A stretch of 64,000 bases of DNA from Bradyrhizobium ontarionense (GTDB lineage: Bacteria > Pseudomonadota > Alphaproteobacteria > Rhizobiales > Xanthobacteraceae): positions 5,952,001-6,016,000 of the forward strand of contig NZ_CP088156.1 of NCBI RefSeq assembly GCF_021088345.1. The letters run 5' to 3'. The notes beneath the pieces were generated by a model. It was not told where the DNA came from. It made no database searches and saw only the letters and a program-made list of their open reading frames with translations. Within the stretch, counting starts at the first letter, position 1. Each line of letters opens with the position of its first letter. A program made the position numbers and the translations under genes. This document shows, piece after piece, positions 51,479 to 60,357 of the stretch.

Positions 51479-54328
51479 TCAGGCCCGAAGCTGCGTGATC
51501 AGGCCACGCGCCATGCGCATGTCGGCGGTGTCCGCTCCCTCGGTAAGCCGCCCGCAGATCGTCTCGAGAACTTCCGCCGCCTCCGCGTTGCGGCCCTGCG
51601 TCATCTCAAGGCGCGCGATGCTGATCGCGCATCTCAGCTCCCAGAAGCAGGCACCCTGTTGGGTTGCGATTGCCATGGCCTCGCGAAAGCACGCCTCGGC
51701 GCCGGTCGATTGCTCCGCGTCCTTGAGCATCAGTTCGCCCTTGATGCGGATCAACTCCGGCAAATACCACCGTTCCTGCCGGTCGTCGCAGCGCTTCAGG
51801 ACGTCCTCGATGGCGGCGAGACCGCGATCGACCTGGCCGGCCTCTCCAGAGCATGCCGCCAGTTCGCCCAGCAGGGGAAGAAAGCGCGGCAGGACACGGG
51901 CGTCGCCTGCGCGATTGAGCTCCTCGCGCAGCAGCGGCAGGCCTGCCGAGATGTCCCCGCTCCTCGCGACGATCATCGCGTTGAAGGCGCGGGCCCAGAG
52001 ACCCCAGAGTCGGATCGCGTGGCGGTCGGCGTGTCCGAGCAGCTCGGCGCCATGGCGTTGCGCGGCATCGTAGTCGCCGGCGAAGAAGGCGAGGAGGCAG
52101 GCGCTTTGCCCGAGCACGCTGCAGAAGGTCAGCGCGTGGCCGTTCGCTCGCCCTTCCTCGATGTTGCGTGCGGCGAGCTCGAGCGCCTGGTCGGCCAGGC
52201 CCTGCAGCCACAGAATGCGGGCCCGGAAATATTGCGTCGATACCCTGAGATCGAGCGGGAAGATCTTCGGCTTCTCGGTCAGCACATGCAGGGAGGCGTT
52301 CACCCGGTCGATGCGGATCCGGGCCTCGGTCTGGTCGCCGAGATAATGCAGTGCGACCGCCATCAGCCGGTCGGCCAGCATCAGGTCGGTCGTGTCGGGG
52401 GAGCTTGCCGCGATCGTGGTGAAGCGATCGGCAAGCGCGCGCGCGTTGCCGAACTCACCATTGTTGAACTGGTCGATGCACAATCCCCACAGCGCCCGCA
52501 GCCGAAAATCCTTGTCGTCGAGCCGGTCCGCCAGCTCCAGCGTCGCCTCGAGGATCGGGCGAGCTTCGCGCGCCCGGCCTTCGCCGTACATCAGCGACCA
52601 GCCGAGGGCGGCCAGGAGCTGCACGCGAAGCCGGTCGACGCCGTCGGCGTCGTCGCCGAGCACCGCAAGCGCGGCCCTCGTCCGCTCGCGGCATTCGGCG
52701 AACAGCGACAGGCGCACCCACAGCGTGACGGCGGCTGCCGTCAGCGCGATGCCGAGCGCAGCGTCGCCGTCGGCGGAGAAGGCCCAGTCCAACCCCGCGC
52801 GTACATTGTCCAGCTCGCCGCCATAGGTGTTCAACCATGCGTGCAGCGGCGCGGATGTCTCGGTTTCGGCGCGATTGAGCAGGTCGCGGAAATACTCCGC
52901 GCGGCGCTGCGCAAGACGCCGTTCTTCTCCCGACCCGGCGAGCTTTCCGAGAGCATAGGTTCGTGTCGTGTCCAGCAGGCGATAGCGCAGCGTCCGCGCG
53001 CCCGACGGGACGATCAGCGATTTGGTGACGAGGTTGTCGATCGCCTCGCTCGTTTCGGACGGGCTGAGCCCGTCGCCGGATGCGATGGCCGCGGCAGCCT
53101 CCGGCGTGAACGGTCCGACGAACACCGACAATCGTCGCAGGATGGTGCGTTCGGAGGCCGACAGCAGATCGTAGCTCCAGTCGAGAGCGGCGCTCAGTGT
53201 CTGGTGTCGCGGAATGGCCGTGCGCCGGCCGCGCCATTGCAGTGAGAAGCGGCTGTCGAGGAGCGCCGCCGTGCCGGCGATGCCGTATGCGTTGACGCGG
53301 CCGGCCGCGAGCTCGATTGCAAGCGCGATGCCGTCAAGGCGACGGCAAATGTCCGCGACGAACGGCGCCTCTTCCGCGCTGAGCTCGAATGGCCCCGAGC
53401 CCTGGGCGATGCGTTCGACGAACAGTTGTGCCGCGGGGTAGGCGAGGATCTCCGCAACGCCGAGATCGTCCCGCTGGGGCGGACAATCCAGCGGGAAGAG
53501 TCGAAAGATCCGTTCGCCCTCGCTGCGGAACGACTCCCGGCTGGTGGCAAGGACGTGCAGTTGCGGCACGTCGCGGACGAGACGTTCGGCGAGCGGCGCC
53601 AGGGTCTCCAGCACATGTTCGCAGCTGTCGAAGATCAGCAGCGTCCGCTTGTCCTGCAGATTTGCCAGCAGCGCCGGTAGCGGATCGTCCACGCTGACGG
53701 CCAGCCCCACCGCCGAGGCGATTGCGGTCGCGACGAGTCTGGGATCCCTCAACGGTCCGAAGTCAATGAAGAAGACCTGTCCGACGAAGTCCGCGGAGCG
53801 GCGATGCGCGACGGTGACCGCGACGGCGGTCTTGCCGATACCGCCCGGGCCGACCACGGTGATGAAGCGGTGCAGCGAGAGCCCGATTGAAATCTTTTCA
53901 ACGACGTCCTCCCGCCCGATCATCTTCGCGAGCGAAGGAGGCAGCGGTGCGCGAGGCGCGGCGGCTTCGACGGAGGCAGGGGCGACCGAAGGCACCGCCT
54001 GGGCGAGCGGAGCGGCAAAGCAGTAGCCGCGTCCGGGGACGTTCACGACATAGCGGGCTGACTTGCCGGCATCGCCGAGCACCTTGCGCAAGGCGGCGAT
54101 GTGGAAGCGAAGGCTGCCTTCATCGACATGCACGTCGGCCCAGATGCGCTTGACCAGCTCCCGCTTGTCGACGACCTCGCCGGGCCGCTTGGCAAGGACG
54201 ATGAGGATGTCGAGGGCACGACCGCCGACATGAAGCTGCGCGCCATCCTTCTCCAAGAGCCTGGACTTGGGGAATAGGCGAAATGGCCCAAATGAAATGG
54301 CCGAGTCCTGATTGTCATTGTCTGGCAT
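51479..54328 (-). CDS. Winged-helix / NTPase / TPR-type regulator (paralogue 3)
   Basis: 949 residues from ATG 54328; the frame continues 53 codons upstream without a plausible start. The winged helix (about residues 12-108) reads ISFGPFRLFPKSRLLEKDG, VDEGSLRFHIAALRKVLGD and VPGRGYCFAAPL. The NTPase has VVGPGGIGKTAVAVTVA (Walker A), RTLLIFDSCEHVLETL and LATSRESFRSEGERIF. The C-terminal half is TPR-like and helical. Sequence similarity to paralogue 1 is high in the N-terminal half. It is convergent with the nine-gene operon and divergent from the Bug-type gene. It is a candidate reader of the TAAC boxes. Confidence 0.85.
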   Translation of the reverse strand: MPDNDNQDSAISFGPFRLFPKSRLLEKDGAQLHVGGRALDILIVLAKRPGEVVDKRELVKRIWADVHVDEGSLRFHIAALRKVLGDAGKSARYVVNVPGRGYCFAAPLAQAVPSVAPASVEAAAPRAPLPPSLAKMIGREDVVEKISIGLSLHRFITVVGPGGIGKTAVAVTVAHRRSADFVGQVFFIDFGPLRDPRLVATAIASAVGLAVSVDDPLPALLANLQDKRTLLIFDSCEHVLETLAPLAERLVRDVPQLHVLATSRESFRSEGERIFRLFPLDCPPQRDDLGVAEILAYPAAQLFVERIAQGSGPFELSAEEAPFVADICRRLDGIALAIELAAGRVNAYGIAGTAALLDSRFSLQWRGRRTAIPRHQTLSAALDWSYDLLSASERTILRRLSVFVGPFTPEAAAAIASGDGLSPSETSEAIDNLVTKSLIVPSGARTLRYRLLDTTRTYALGKLAGSGEERRLAQRRAEYFRDLLNRAETETSAPLHAWLNTYGGELDNVRAGLDWAFSADGDAALGIALTAAAVTLWVRLSLFAECRERTRAALAVLGDDADGVDRLRVQLLAALGWSLMYGEGRAREARPILEATLELADRLDDKDFRLRALWGLCIDQFNNGEFGNARALADRFTTIAASSPDTTDLMLADRLMAVALHYLGDQTEARIRIDRVNASLHVLTEKPKIFPLDLRVSTQYFRARILWLQGLADQALELAARNIEEGRANGHALTFCSVLGQSACLLAFFAGDYDAAQRHGAELLGHADRHAIRLWGLWARAFNAMIVARSGDISAGLPLLREELNRAGDARVLPRFLPLLGELAACSGEAGQVDRGLAAIEDVLKRCDDRQERWYLPELIRIKGELMLKDAEQSTGAEACFREAMAIATQQGACFWELRCAISIARLEMTQGRNAEAAEVLETICGRLTEGADTADMRMARGLITQLRA

Positions 54329-54671
54329 GCGCCATCGTCCCCTCGGCAGGGAGTCAAGAATTGCTTGGTATTTCTGTACCAGATCGAGGCGTGGAGTAAA
54401 CTGGCGGAAGCGGCAGGACCGGCTTGGTAGCCAACCCGGTTGCCGTGCCACGTGCTGCGGACATGTTGTTTCGAACGAATGGCTCAAGCGAATGCCGAGC
54501 CCGACCGGCAGGCTGCTGGTTGCGGCGGGAGCGCGCAGGATCTACCTGATCGAGCTGATGCGATCGCCCAGACAACCGATCCTGCAAGTGGTCGTGACTT
54601 GGAATGGGCTGAGAATGAGTGGTTAGGAGTGGCCTCGTCCCTGGGGTGCTTGAGGACTTGCGGAATTGAAC
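54329..54671. other. Divergent intergenic region, no gene recognised
   Basis: About 340 bases between regulator 3 and the Bug-type gene. The open frames in it are extensions of neighbouring genes or antisense. I looked for a TAAC box and found only one isolated match (GTTAGGAGTGG at 54622), without a partner 10 bases away. Confidence 0.45.
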
Positions 54672-55658
54672 ATGCGTTTGCTCTCACGCCGACAACTCAT
54701 CAATGCCGCCGCATGTGCAGGCGCGCTTGCCGCAGTCGCGCGCAACGGAAGAGCCGCCGACTATCCGTCGCGCCCCATTCGACTGGTCATTCCATATGCC
54801 GCGGGTGGATCGGGTGACCAGATTGGGCGCCCCTGGGTCGACGGCATGGCATCGCAGCTTGGTCCGGTTTTCGCCGAGAACATCGGGGGGGCGGGCGGAG
54901 CGATCGGCGCTGCGGCAGTCGCGCGCGAAAAGCCTGACGGCTATTCGCTTCTTCTGGGCAACGGCAGCACGCAGGTCATCATTCCCTTGGCAGAACGGCC
55001 CGCCTACTCCGCCGGCGACTTCCGAGCAATCTACCGGCTGGTCTCGAGCGCGCTCGTCTTCGCGATTCATCCTTCGGTGCCCGCGCGGGATCTGCAAGCC
55101 CTGATCGCGTACGCCAAGGTCAATCCCGGCAGGCTCTCCTATGGCACGCCCGGCGTTGGCACCGGAAATCACCTCGTTGGCGAAATGTTCAAGCGGCAGG
55201 CAGGCGGGCTCGATATCGTCCATATTCCCTATCGTGGCGTGGCGCCGGCAACGAATGATCTCGTCAGCGGTCAAATCCCATTGTTGATCGCCGTCATGTC
55301 GATTCAATTGCAGCAACTGAGCCGGGCCGGCAGGCTTCGATTGCTCGCGGTCACCACCGACACGCGGCTAAGCGCGGCACAGGAGATACCGACCGCAGTC
55401 GAATCCGGCATGCCGGATCTTCGATATGAGGGATGGTTCGGCTTGTTTGCACCCAGCCTGACCCCGGATTCGATCGTCGACCGGATCGCGCTATCGACGC
55501 GCGCGGTCATGGCGGACCCGGCTCTGCAGGCAGCCTACCGTTCCCAAGGTCTGGAGCCGGACAGCCAGTCGAGCCCGGACAAGTTCCAACGTATTGTTGA
55601 AGCCACGTCGGCAAGCCTGGCTCCCGTGATCAAGTCGATCGGGCTCAGGCCCGGTTAG
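54672..55658 (+). CDS. Bug/TctC-family periplasmic binding protein
   Basis: 328 residues from ATG 54672; a TTG two codons upstream is possible. A Tat-like signal (SRRQLINAAACAGALAAVAR) is followed by the family pattern YPSRPIRLVIPYAAGGSGDQ, VFAENIGGAGGAIGAAAVAR, LSYGTPGVGTGNHLVGEMFK and HIPYRGVAPATNDLVSGQI. Bug proteins bind carboxylates or other small compounds for tripartite tricarboxylate transporters. No TctA/TctB gene is adjacent, so it is an orphan receptor, common in rhizobia and Bordetella. Its ligand is unknown. Confidence 0.88.
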   Translation: MRLLSRRQLINAAACAGALAAVARNGRAADYPSRPIRLVIPYAAGGSGDQIGRPWVDGMASQLGPVFAENIGGAGGAIGAAAVAREKPDGYSLLLGNGSTQVIIPLAERPAYSAGDFRAIYRLVSSALVFAIHPSVPARDLQALIAYAKVNPGRLSYGTPGVGTGNHLVGEMFKRQAGGLDIVHIPYRGVAPATNDLVSGQIPLLIAVMSIQLQQLSRAGRLRLLAVTTDTRLSAAQEIPTAVESGMPDLRYEGWFGLFAPSLTPDSIVDRIALSTRAVMADPALQAAYRSQGLEPDSQSSPDKFQRIVEATSASLAPVIKSIGLRPG

Positions 55659-55855
55659 ATAAGACCTTCAGCTTGTTCGGCGCATCCACGACGCATGCAC
55701 TTCAGGTTGCGATTTGCCAGGATCATCTCGGAACAAGAGTCAGGTGATCGGAATCTTCTCCGCGAACTGGGTGTGCCTTCGGATATCGAATCCTGTAAAG
55801 CTTGCTGCAGATTCGCCGGCCGTGCCTCGCGTCGCCGATCCAACACGAGACCTCT

Positions 55856-58800
55856 GTGACATCTTCTCATCGTACTGCCCGCAGCGCAACGCAGCGGAAG
55901 ACCGCTTCTCCAAAGCAGGCGACTTCACCAAAGACGACTGCTCCACGAAAGAAGGCTGCTTCGCGAAAGGACGCCGCCACTTCGTCAAGGAAGACAGCTT
56001 CGTCCCGGCCCGGCATATCCTCCTCATCTCCGCTGGGGATGTTGGCACTGCATCTGCTGACGCAGTGGCAGACATCCGGCCGCGGCGGTCTCGTGTTTCT
56101 CTGCGAAAACGAGGGCCGGGCGGAACGGCTGGGCGGGATCATCCACGCGCTCGACCCCGCCTGCGACGTGCTCGTCTTCCCGCGATTGAATACGCTGCCG
56201 TTCGATCAGCTGAAGCCCTCGCAAGACATCGCCGGCCGGCGAAGCTCGGTGTTGAGACGCCTTGCCGCATCCAAGAAGCCGATCCTTGTGATCACCACGC
56301 CTGAAGCCGTGATGGAACGGCTGCCGCTGCCGGCGAACTGGTCGCGGGTCAACCTGACCTTGAAGATCGGCGGTGCGCATTCGGAAGCCGATCTCAAGGC
56401 CCGTCTCGAAGGGCTCGGATACGATCTCGACGACAGTCCGGATTTTCCCGGCGGCGTGCTGTTTCACGGCAATACGTTCGAGATATTTCCGGCCGGCGCG
56501 CCCGGCCCGTTCCGGATCGGCCATTCCGGCGGCAAGATCCGGCAGATCACGGCATTCAATCCGGTCGATCAGGAAGTCGTTTCCGAGCTGAAAGAGCTGC
56601 TGGTGGACCCGATGTCCGAGCGGGCGGCATTCACGGATCGCGGCCGGAAGAAGTCCAGCCTGTTCGACTACTGCGCGCGCGCCACATGGATCGCCGACGC
56701 GGCCGTACCCGCGCAGGCCGGTGCCTGGCTGAGCACGATCGAAGAAGCGGCTGCCCGCGCGGAGCGGGATCGCGCCTATCTGAGCCGACGGGAATGGGAG
56801 CAGGCGACGAAGCAGATCGATGTGCTGCCGCCGACCGCTACCTATCGTCCGATTCCCGAATTTTCCAGGCTGGCCTCGCCCCGCAAGGCCCTGCGCACTT
56901 TCGTCGAGGAGGCGCAACGCAAGGGGGCGCGCCTCCTGTTCGTCGCTGCCGTGGAGGCGGATTTGCGCCTGATGGCCCGGATGAGCGGCGTGAAGGCGCC
57001 ATGCGTCGCGGACTGGGCGGAAGCGACAGTCAGAGGCCGACGCGAGGCGGCCGTTCTGGCGGGCTTCGATGCGGGCTTTGTCATTCCTGGGCAGAAGCCC
57101 ATCGTGGTCATCACGGCCGGCGACGTGCTCGGAAGCAGGGCGCATCATCCTCAAACGATGAGCCCGGTCTGGACGCCGGGATTCGATGCGGTGGACGTTC
57201 CTCCGATTGGTTCGGTGGTCGTCCATCTGCAGCGGGGGCTGGCCCGCCTGGACGGCTTGCGTGCGATGGGCGCAGCAGGCCTGTCGGCGCGGGAAATGGT
57301 GAGGCTGGTGTTCGCCGGGAATGACGCGATGCTGGTCCCGCTGGCTGAGCTGACCTTGATCTGGCCCTACGCATCGGAGTTGGGCAACGTTTCGCTCGAC
57401 AAGGCCGATGGAAGTTCATGGCGGCCCCGCCGGGCCGGCGCCGAGAACGAAATTCAGATTGTCGCCAAGCAACTTGCCAAGCGGCTGAGCCAGCGACGGC
57501 GTCGATTGGCGCCGAAGCTGGTGCCACGCGCTGCCAGCTACGAGAAGTTTGTTGCCCGATTTCCGTATTTCACGACGGTAGACCAGGCGAAAGCCATCGG
57601 CGACGTGCTGGATGATCTGGCCTCGGGCCACGCGATGGACCGGATCGTCTGCGGCGATGTCGGCTTCGGCAAGACCGAGGTGGCGTTGCGCGCGACTGCG
57701 GCCGCGGTGCTGGCGGGAAAGCAGGTCGCAATCGTGGTGCCGACGACGGTGTTGGCGCGACAACACGTCGAGACGTTTCGAAAGCGCTTTGCACCTCTCG
57801 GCATCGAGGTCGGAAACCTTTCGCGGGTCGCGTCGGCCGCCGAAGCGCGGCAGGTGAAGGACAGCCTCAAGACCGGGGCACTGAAAGTCGTGATCGGAAC
57901 CCAGTCGCTGGCATCAAAGGACGTGAAATTTTCCGATCTCGGCCTGGTCATCATCGATGAGGAGCAGCATTTCGGTGCGGCTGAAAAGGCGACGCTGTCG
58001 AGCCTCAACAAGAATGGCCACCGGCTTTGGATGAGCGCGACACCGATTCCGCGCACGCTTGCGGCCGGGTTGACCGGATTGCGGGATCTCAGCGTGATCG
58101 CGACGCCGCCGGTTCATCGCGTCCCGATCGCCACCAGGGTCGCGCCGCTGTCCGATGCCGCGATCGCCGCCGCCCTGCTGCGCGAGCACAGGCGGCGCGG
58201 TCAGAGCTTCGTCATCTGCCCCCGGATTCAGGATCTCGATCCGATGTTGGCCCGGATTCACTCCCTCGCGCCTGAACTGCGCATCACCAGCCTTCATGGC
58301 AAGCTGCCCGCCGATGAGCTCGACGAGCGGCTGATGGGGTTCGTCGAGGGCAACGCAGATGTTCTGCTTGCGACCAACCTCGTGGAAAGCGGTCTCGACA
58401 TCCCGCGCGCGAACACCATCGTGGTATGCTGGCCGGAGAAGTTCGGGCTGGCTCAGCTGCATCAGCTCAGGGGACGGGTGGGGCGCGGCGGCATCCGGGC
58501 GTTTGCGCATTTCCTCACCGATTCAGGTTCCGAGCGTTCGGAGAAGCGGCTGGCCGTTCTCGAAGAACTCAGCCGGCCTGGTGCGGGATTTGCGATCGGC
58601 GCACGGGATCTCGACCTCCGCGGCGGTGGCGATCTGCTCTCCGACAAACAGTCGGGCCACATGCAGGTGTTCGGGTCCACGCTCTATGGCCATCTGCTGA
58701 ATCTGGCACTGGAAGGCGATCGCGCTGGAATGTCCGCGTTCTGGGTCCCGGAGTTGAACTTGCCGATTCCGGAACTGCTGCCGTCGAGCTACGTGCAATC

Positions 58801-59143
58801 GGAAGCGGTCAGGCTTGAAATCTATGTTCGGGCCGCTCGGTGCCGAGGTGAAGACGAGCTGGAGGAGCTCGAGGACGAAACGCTCCGCAGGTTTGGTAAG
58901 CTGCCGCCGTCTGCGGTCGATTTCTTCGCCGTCGCGAGGCTCAGGATCAGTTGCAAGGAGAGGGGAATTATCCGGCTGGATGTAGGACCGGAGGCGATTG
59001 CGGCAACGTTGCTCGCGGGGCGGCTCAGGAAATCGTGCTCGCGGCTGCTGCAACGCGATGGAGACCGCGTCATCTATCCGAGCAAGAGCGAAGAGCATCC
59101 GTTGAAACGTGTCGAGGAGCTTTTCGACCTGCTGGACCAATAA
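55856..59143 (+). CDS. Mfd-like (transcription-repair coupling factor-related) helicase paralogue
   Basis: 1095 residues from GTG 55856; an upstream TTG at 55802 is less likely. The first 55 residues are a Lys/Ser/Ala/Thr-rich basic tail. A UvrB-like region follows (VFLCENEGRAERLGGIIHAL, VFPRLNTLPFDQLKPSQD), then an RNA-polymerase-contact-like part that is degenerate (VVVHLQRGLARLDGL). The helicase core is complete: CGDVGFGKTEVALRA (motif I), VVPTTVLARQHVETFRKRF, VIIDEEQHFGAAEKA (motif II) and MSATPIPRTLAAGL. VLLATNLVESGLDIPRAN and QLRGRVGRGG follow. Mfd normally has DEEQRFG and an intact RID near VHIDHGIG. It is probably an accessory translocase, not the housekeeping Mfd. Confidence 0.85.
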   Translation: MTSSHRTARSATQRKTASPKQATSPKTTAPRKKAASRKDAATSSRKTASSRPGISSSSPLGMLALHLLTQWQTSGRGGLVFLCENEGRAERLGGIIHALDPACDVLVFPRLNTLPFDQLKPSQDIAGRRSSVLRRLAASKKPILVITTPEAVMERLPLPANWSRVNLTLKIGGAHSEADLKARLEGLGYDLDDSPDFPGGVLFHGNTFEIFPAGAPGPFRIGHSGGKIRQITAFNPVDQEVVSELKELLVDPMSERAAFTDRGRKKSSLFDYCARATWIADAAVPAQAGAWLSTIEEAAARAERDRAYLSRREWEQATKQIDVLPPTATYRPIPEFSRLASPRKALRTFVEEAQRKGARLLFVAAVEADLRLMARMSGVKAPCVADWAEATVRGRREAAVLAGFDAGFVIPGQKPIVVITAGDVLGSRAHHPQTMSPVWTPGFDAVDVPPIGSVVVHLQRGLARLDGLRAMGAAGLSAREMVRLVFAGNDAMLVPLAELTLIWPYASELGNVSLDKADGSSWRPRRAGAENEIQIVAKQLAKRLSQRRRRLAPKLVPRAASYEKFVARFPYFTTVDQAKAIGDVLDDLASGHAMDRIVCGDVGFGKTEVALRATAAAVLAGKQVAIVVPTTVLARQHVETFRKRFAPLGIEVGNLSRVASAAEARQVKDSLKTGALKVVIGTQSLASKDVKFSDLGLVIIDEEQHFGAAEKATLSSLNKNGHRLWMSATPIPRTLAAGLTGLRDLSVIATPPVHRVPIATRVAPLSDAAIAAALLREHRRRGQSFVICPRIQDLDPMLARIHSLAPELRITSLHGKLPADELDERLMGFVEGNADVLLATNLVESGLDIPRANTIVVCWPEKFGLAQLHQLRGRVGRGGIRAFAHFLTDSGSERSEKRLAVLEELSRPGAGFAIGARDLDLRGGGDLLSDKQSGHMQVFGSTLYGHLLNLALEGDRAGMSAFWVPELNLPIPELLPSSYVQSEAVRLEIYVRAARCRGEDELEELEDETLRRFGKLPPSAVDFFAVARLRISCKERGIIRLDVGPEAIAATLLAGRLRKSCSRLLQRDGDRVIYPSKSEEHPLKRVEELFDLLDQ

Positions 59144-59300
59144 CGGCCTTGCGTGATGTCCAGCGGTGCCAAGCTACATATCGCAACCGGAGAGATCCCG
59201 CAGATCTCTCGTTCGAATCGTTCGACTTAGTTGCCGCCAAGCGATGTCGAAGGCGGTGTAGGCCGGCGCGAGCTAGAAGATGCATCCGCTGGTCTGCGGA

Positions 59301-60200
59301 TCATCGCCATCCTGATTCGGCGGCAAGTTGACGCAGCCCCGCGAGGCGCATGATGGAATGCCCGGCAAGTTTCTGCGCTAACTCCATGCCGTTGTGATCG
59401 CCGGCGCGATCGGCTTCGTCGAGATAGATGTTGGACAGCTGCTCCGCGCGGCGCAGCGCGCGACGCTTGATCTGTTCGATATCGGCAATGCCTTCGTCAG
59501 TGCGGTTTCCGTCGGGCGGTGGCAGCGGCTCCGGCAGCGGAGCCGCACCGAGGGTCAAGAGCTGTTGGCGCTGGGCGGGGTCCAACCCCTGCGCCCAGGT
59601 CATCATGTCCCGAAGCAGCAGGCTCTCCAGCAACGCCGCCGATTCGGGCTGCTCGGTTGCGCCGGTTTTCGCGGCGGCATCAGCTGCGGCCCTCCGCTCG
59701 GTCCGCCAGGCTGCCCGACGCTCACGACGCAGCAGATTGCCGTCGTCGAGCGCCTCGCGCGCCAAGCCTTCCGCGGTCTGCCGGACGGCTGCGTCCTCGG
59801 CAAGCGCGACGACGTAGGTCCAGAACACGAAGCCGCGCTGACGCTGGCGCACCGCGAGCGCCCACGCGGTGTAAGCGGTCGACAATCCGGAGTTCTCGAT
59901 CTCGGCCAATTCCGCGGCCGGGACGAGATCAAGCGGAGCCCAGCGCAGATCGCTCGCATCAGGAGGCTTGCCGCACGCGGCGCGGCATGCGGTCGTGAGA
60001 GTTGCGGCACGATCACGCTCACGCGTGACGAGCGCTTCGAAGACGCGGCGCAGCGGAGCAAAGCCGTCGTCGTCTCTCGCGGCAAGCTCACCGTAGCGCT
60101 GGACAGCCTTTTGCGCGAAATCGAACGCGATCGCGTAGAGCTCGGCCAAGTTCCGCACCGGACCCGGCGGCACGGCGGTCAGAAGCGGCTCACTGCGCAT
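59301..60200 (-). CDS. Ferritin-like (rubrerythrin-type) domain protein
   Basis: 299 residues, ATG 60200 with GAGAGGAT upstream. Helices containing LAELYAIAFDFAQKAVQRYG, RRVFEALVTRERDRAATL and FVFWTYVVALAEDAAVRQTA, with Glu/His-type residues in the spacing of a four-helix ferritin-like bundle, fit an iron-binding rubrerythrin relative. The C-terminal 120 residues are helical and Ala/Leu/Arg-rich, with a repeated basic stretch. It is divergent from nosR across the FixK-type box, so it could be co-controlled with N2O reduction. A role in redox or iron supply is inference. Confidence 0.65.
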   Translation of the reverse strand: MRSEPLLTAVPPGPVRNLAELYAIAFDFAQKAVQRYGELAARDDDGFAPLRRVFEALVTRERDRAATLTTACRAACGKPPDASDLRWAPLDLVPAAELAEIENSGLSTAYTAWALAVRQRQRGFVFWTYVVALAEDAAVRQTAEGLAREALDDGNLLRRERRAAWRTERRAAADAAAKTGATEQPESAALLESLLLRDMMTWAQGLDPAQRQQLLTLGAAPLPEPLPPPDGNRTDEGIADIEQIKRRALRRAEQLSNIYLDEADRAGDHNGMELAQKLAGHSIMRLAGLRQLAAESGWR

Positions 60201-60247
60201 GTCGGATATCCTCTCTTTGTAGTTTGACTCGATAACAGTGCCGCAGT

Positions 60248-60261
60248 TTGATCCAGCGCAA
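60248..60261. promoter_or_regulatory. FixK/FNR-type box between ferritin-like gene and nosR
   Basis: TTGATCCAGCGCAA fits the TTG(A/C)-N6-(T/G)CAA consensus of FixK2/FNR-type sites: TTGA, six bases, GCAA. It lies about 97 bases upstream of the nosR start and about 50 bases upstream of the ferritin-like gene's start. Low-oxygen or nitric-oxide activation of nos genes by FixK2/NnrR is established in Bradyrhizobium. Confidence 0.65.
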
Positions 60262-60357
60262 ACATCAAGCTGGGCGGTGTCCTAAGCAAGACGTCGCGGA
60301 CTATGACGCTCGCACTCCAGAACAACGGCGTTCTGCTGAATTCTGGAACCATGCGCT

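Noticed and set aside
54600..54640. GTTAGGAGTGG as a sixth TAAC box
   Set aside because: Only one TAAC is present; the CAAC partner is altered and there is no TAAC 10 bases away, so it is probably chance.
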